From the NCBI GenBank assembly GCA_003153335.1, contig PLYG01000087.1:3608-9543 (forward strand): a stretch of 5,936 bases of DNA. The letters run 5' to 3'. Made by a program: the position numbers and the translations under genes. Source of the DNA: Betaproteobacteria bacterium (GTDB lineage Bacteria; Pseudomonadota; Gammaproteobacteria; Burkholderiales; Casimicrobiaceae). Each line of letters opens with the position of its first letter. Position 1 is the stretch's first letter. Positions 5,150-5,936 of the stretch are shown here, piece after piece. The notes under the pieces were generated by a model. The model ran no database searches. It had not been told where the DNA came from and worked only from the letters and a program-made list of their open reading frames with translations.

Positions 5150-5936
5150 CTACCAGAGCGCTACGCCGAAGGCTTTGTCGTAAAGTGCTGCGACCGACGC
5201 GCGATCGAAGTGATGATTCTGCCCGCCGCGCTCCGCGATCTTGATCGAGCCCAGCAGCGACGCCAGGCGCCCGGTCGTGAGCCAGTCCCAGCCGTGCGCG
5301 ATGCCGTAGAGCAGACCCGCCCGGTACGCGTCGCCGCAGCCGGTGGGATCGACTTCGCGCTCCGGCGGCACTGCGGGAATCGCCAACGTCTCGCTGCCGG
5401 CGACGATCGAGGAGCCCTGCGCGCCCTGGGTGATGATCATCGCCTTCACCTTTGTCGCCAGATCGGCGCGTGACATGCCCGTGCGTTCCTGCAGCAACTC
5501 CCCTTCGTAGTCGTTGACCGCCAGATAGTCTGCCCAGTCCACCAGCCGCCGCAGCTCGTCGCCATCGAACAGCGACATCGCCTGGCCCGGATCGAAAATG
5601 AACGGAACGCCGGCCGCGTGCATTTGCGCAGCATGCGCCAGCATCCCATCGCGGCCATCGGGGGCAATGATGCCCAGCCGGATATCGGTTGCCTCGTCGA
5701 CGCTTATCCGGTGCGACAGTCCCATCGCGCCGGGATGAAACGCAGTGATCTGGTTGTCGTCAAGGTCGGTGGTAATGAACGCCTGCGCGGTGAACGTGCC
5801 CGGCATGGTACGTATGTGCGTGGCATCCAGGCCGAATCCCGCCAGGCGCTCGCGATAGGGCTGGCCATCATCGCCGATGCTAGCCATCAGCACCGGGGCG
5901 CCGCCCAGCAGCTTCAGGTTGTAGCCGATATTGCCG
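5150..5936 (-). CDS. PfkB-family carbohydrate/nucleoside kinase, 5'-truncated by the window edge
   Basis: PfkB (ribokinase-fold) kinases transfer phosphate from ATP to a sugar or nucleoside in the cytosol. The frame stays open to the right edge, and the residues beyond the GTG at 5893 read GNIGYNLKLLGGAPV, the conserved N-terminal substrate/lid motif, so the true start is outside the window and roughly 50 residues are missing. About 261 residues are visible. PfkB signature 2, VDPTGCGDAYRAG, carries the catalytic base Asp (codon at 5330-5332). Other blocks are FTAQAFITTDLDDNQITAF, FDPGQ, AVNDYEGELL and IKIAERGGQNH. This set resembles the proteins annotated as adenosine or nucleoside kinases in Burkholderiales more than ribokinase or fructokinase, from memory. 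Nucleoside salvage is therefore the best guess. The stop is TAG at 5150-5152, 109 bases before the acyltransferase start on the same strand. Confidence 0.9.
   Translation of the reverse strand, partial: GNIGYNLKLLGGAPVLMASIGDDGQPYRERLAGFGLDATHIRTMPGTFTAQAFITTDLDDNQITAFHPGAMGLSHRISVDEATDIRLGIIAPDGRDGMLAHAAQMHAAGVPFIFDPGQAMSLFDGDELRRLVDWADYLAVNDYEGELLQERTGMSRADLATKVKAMIITQGAQGSSIVAGSETLAIPAVPPEREVDPTGCGDAYRAGLLYGIAHGWDWLTTGRLASLLGSIKIAERGGQNHHFDRASVAALYDKAFGVALW

Overview
This 5.9-kb window is GC-rich chromosomal DNA. Its gene content looks like a betaproteobacterium, probably Burkholderiales; this is inferred from the protein sequences (especially the kinase, the oxidoreductase and the acyltransferase) and not from any marker gene. 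There are six protein-coding genes, two of them cut by the window edges. I see no rRNA, tRNA, CRISPR array, insertion sequence or phage gene.

Layout from left to right. Positions 1-806 (+) hold the 3' part of a glyoxalase-like (VOC fold) protein whose start lies outside the window. Positions 807-1214 are a 408-base gap with no convincing gene, between convergent genes. Positions 1215-1799 (-) encode an unrecognised small exported protein with an NTF2-like pattern. A 99-base divergent gap (1800-1898) carries a perfect 22-bp palindrome. Positions 1899-3077 (+) encode a FAD-dependent amine/amino-acid oxidoreductase very close to D-arginine dehydrogenase but with a remodelled substrate pocket. 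Its end overlaps a small ORF with a good ribosome binding site (3040-3162). Convergent to these is an HpcH/HpaI-type pyruvate aldolase (3155-3922, -). Further right on the minus strand are a PlsC-type lysophosphatidate acyltransferase (4195-5040) and the 3' part of a PfkB-family kinase (5150-5936), which runs off the right edge and resembles the nucleoside/adenosine kinases of this group.

The genes do not form one pathway. They look like a housekeeping mosaic of short transcription units: phospholipid synthesis (acyltransferase), nucleoside or sugar salvage (kinase), D-amino-acid or amine oxidation (oxidoreductase) and keto-acid aldol cleavage (aldolase). Large gaps and opposed orientations argue against a single operon. 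Only the kinase and the acyltransferase are neighbours on the same strand with modest spacing, and even there a promoter and a terminator-like hairpin lie between them.

The most interesting signals are regulatory. The acyltransferase has its own good -10 box, a very short leader ORF, and an intrinsic-terminator-like hairpin whose U-tract ends one base before an ATG start, which suggests attenuation or a misplaced start. The 22-bp palindrome sits directly in front of the exported-protein gene. The oxidoreductase has changed the residues that recognise arginine in its characterised relative. I found no evidence for a wholly new multi-gene system.
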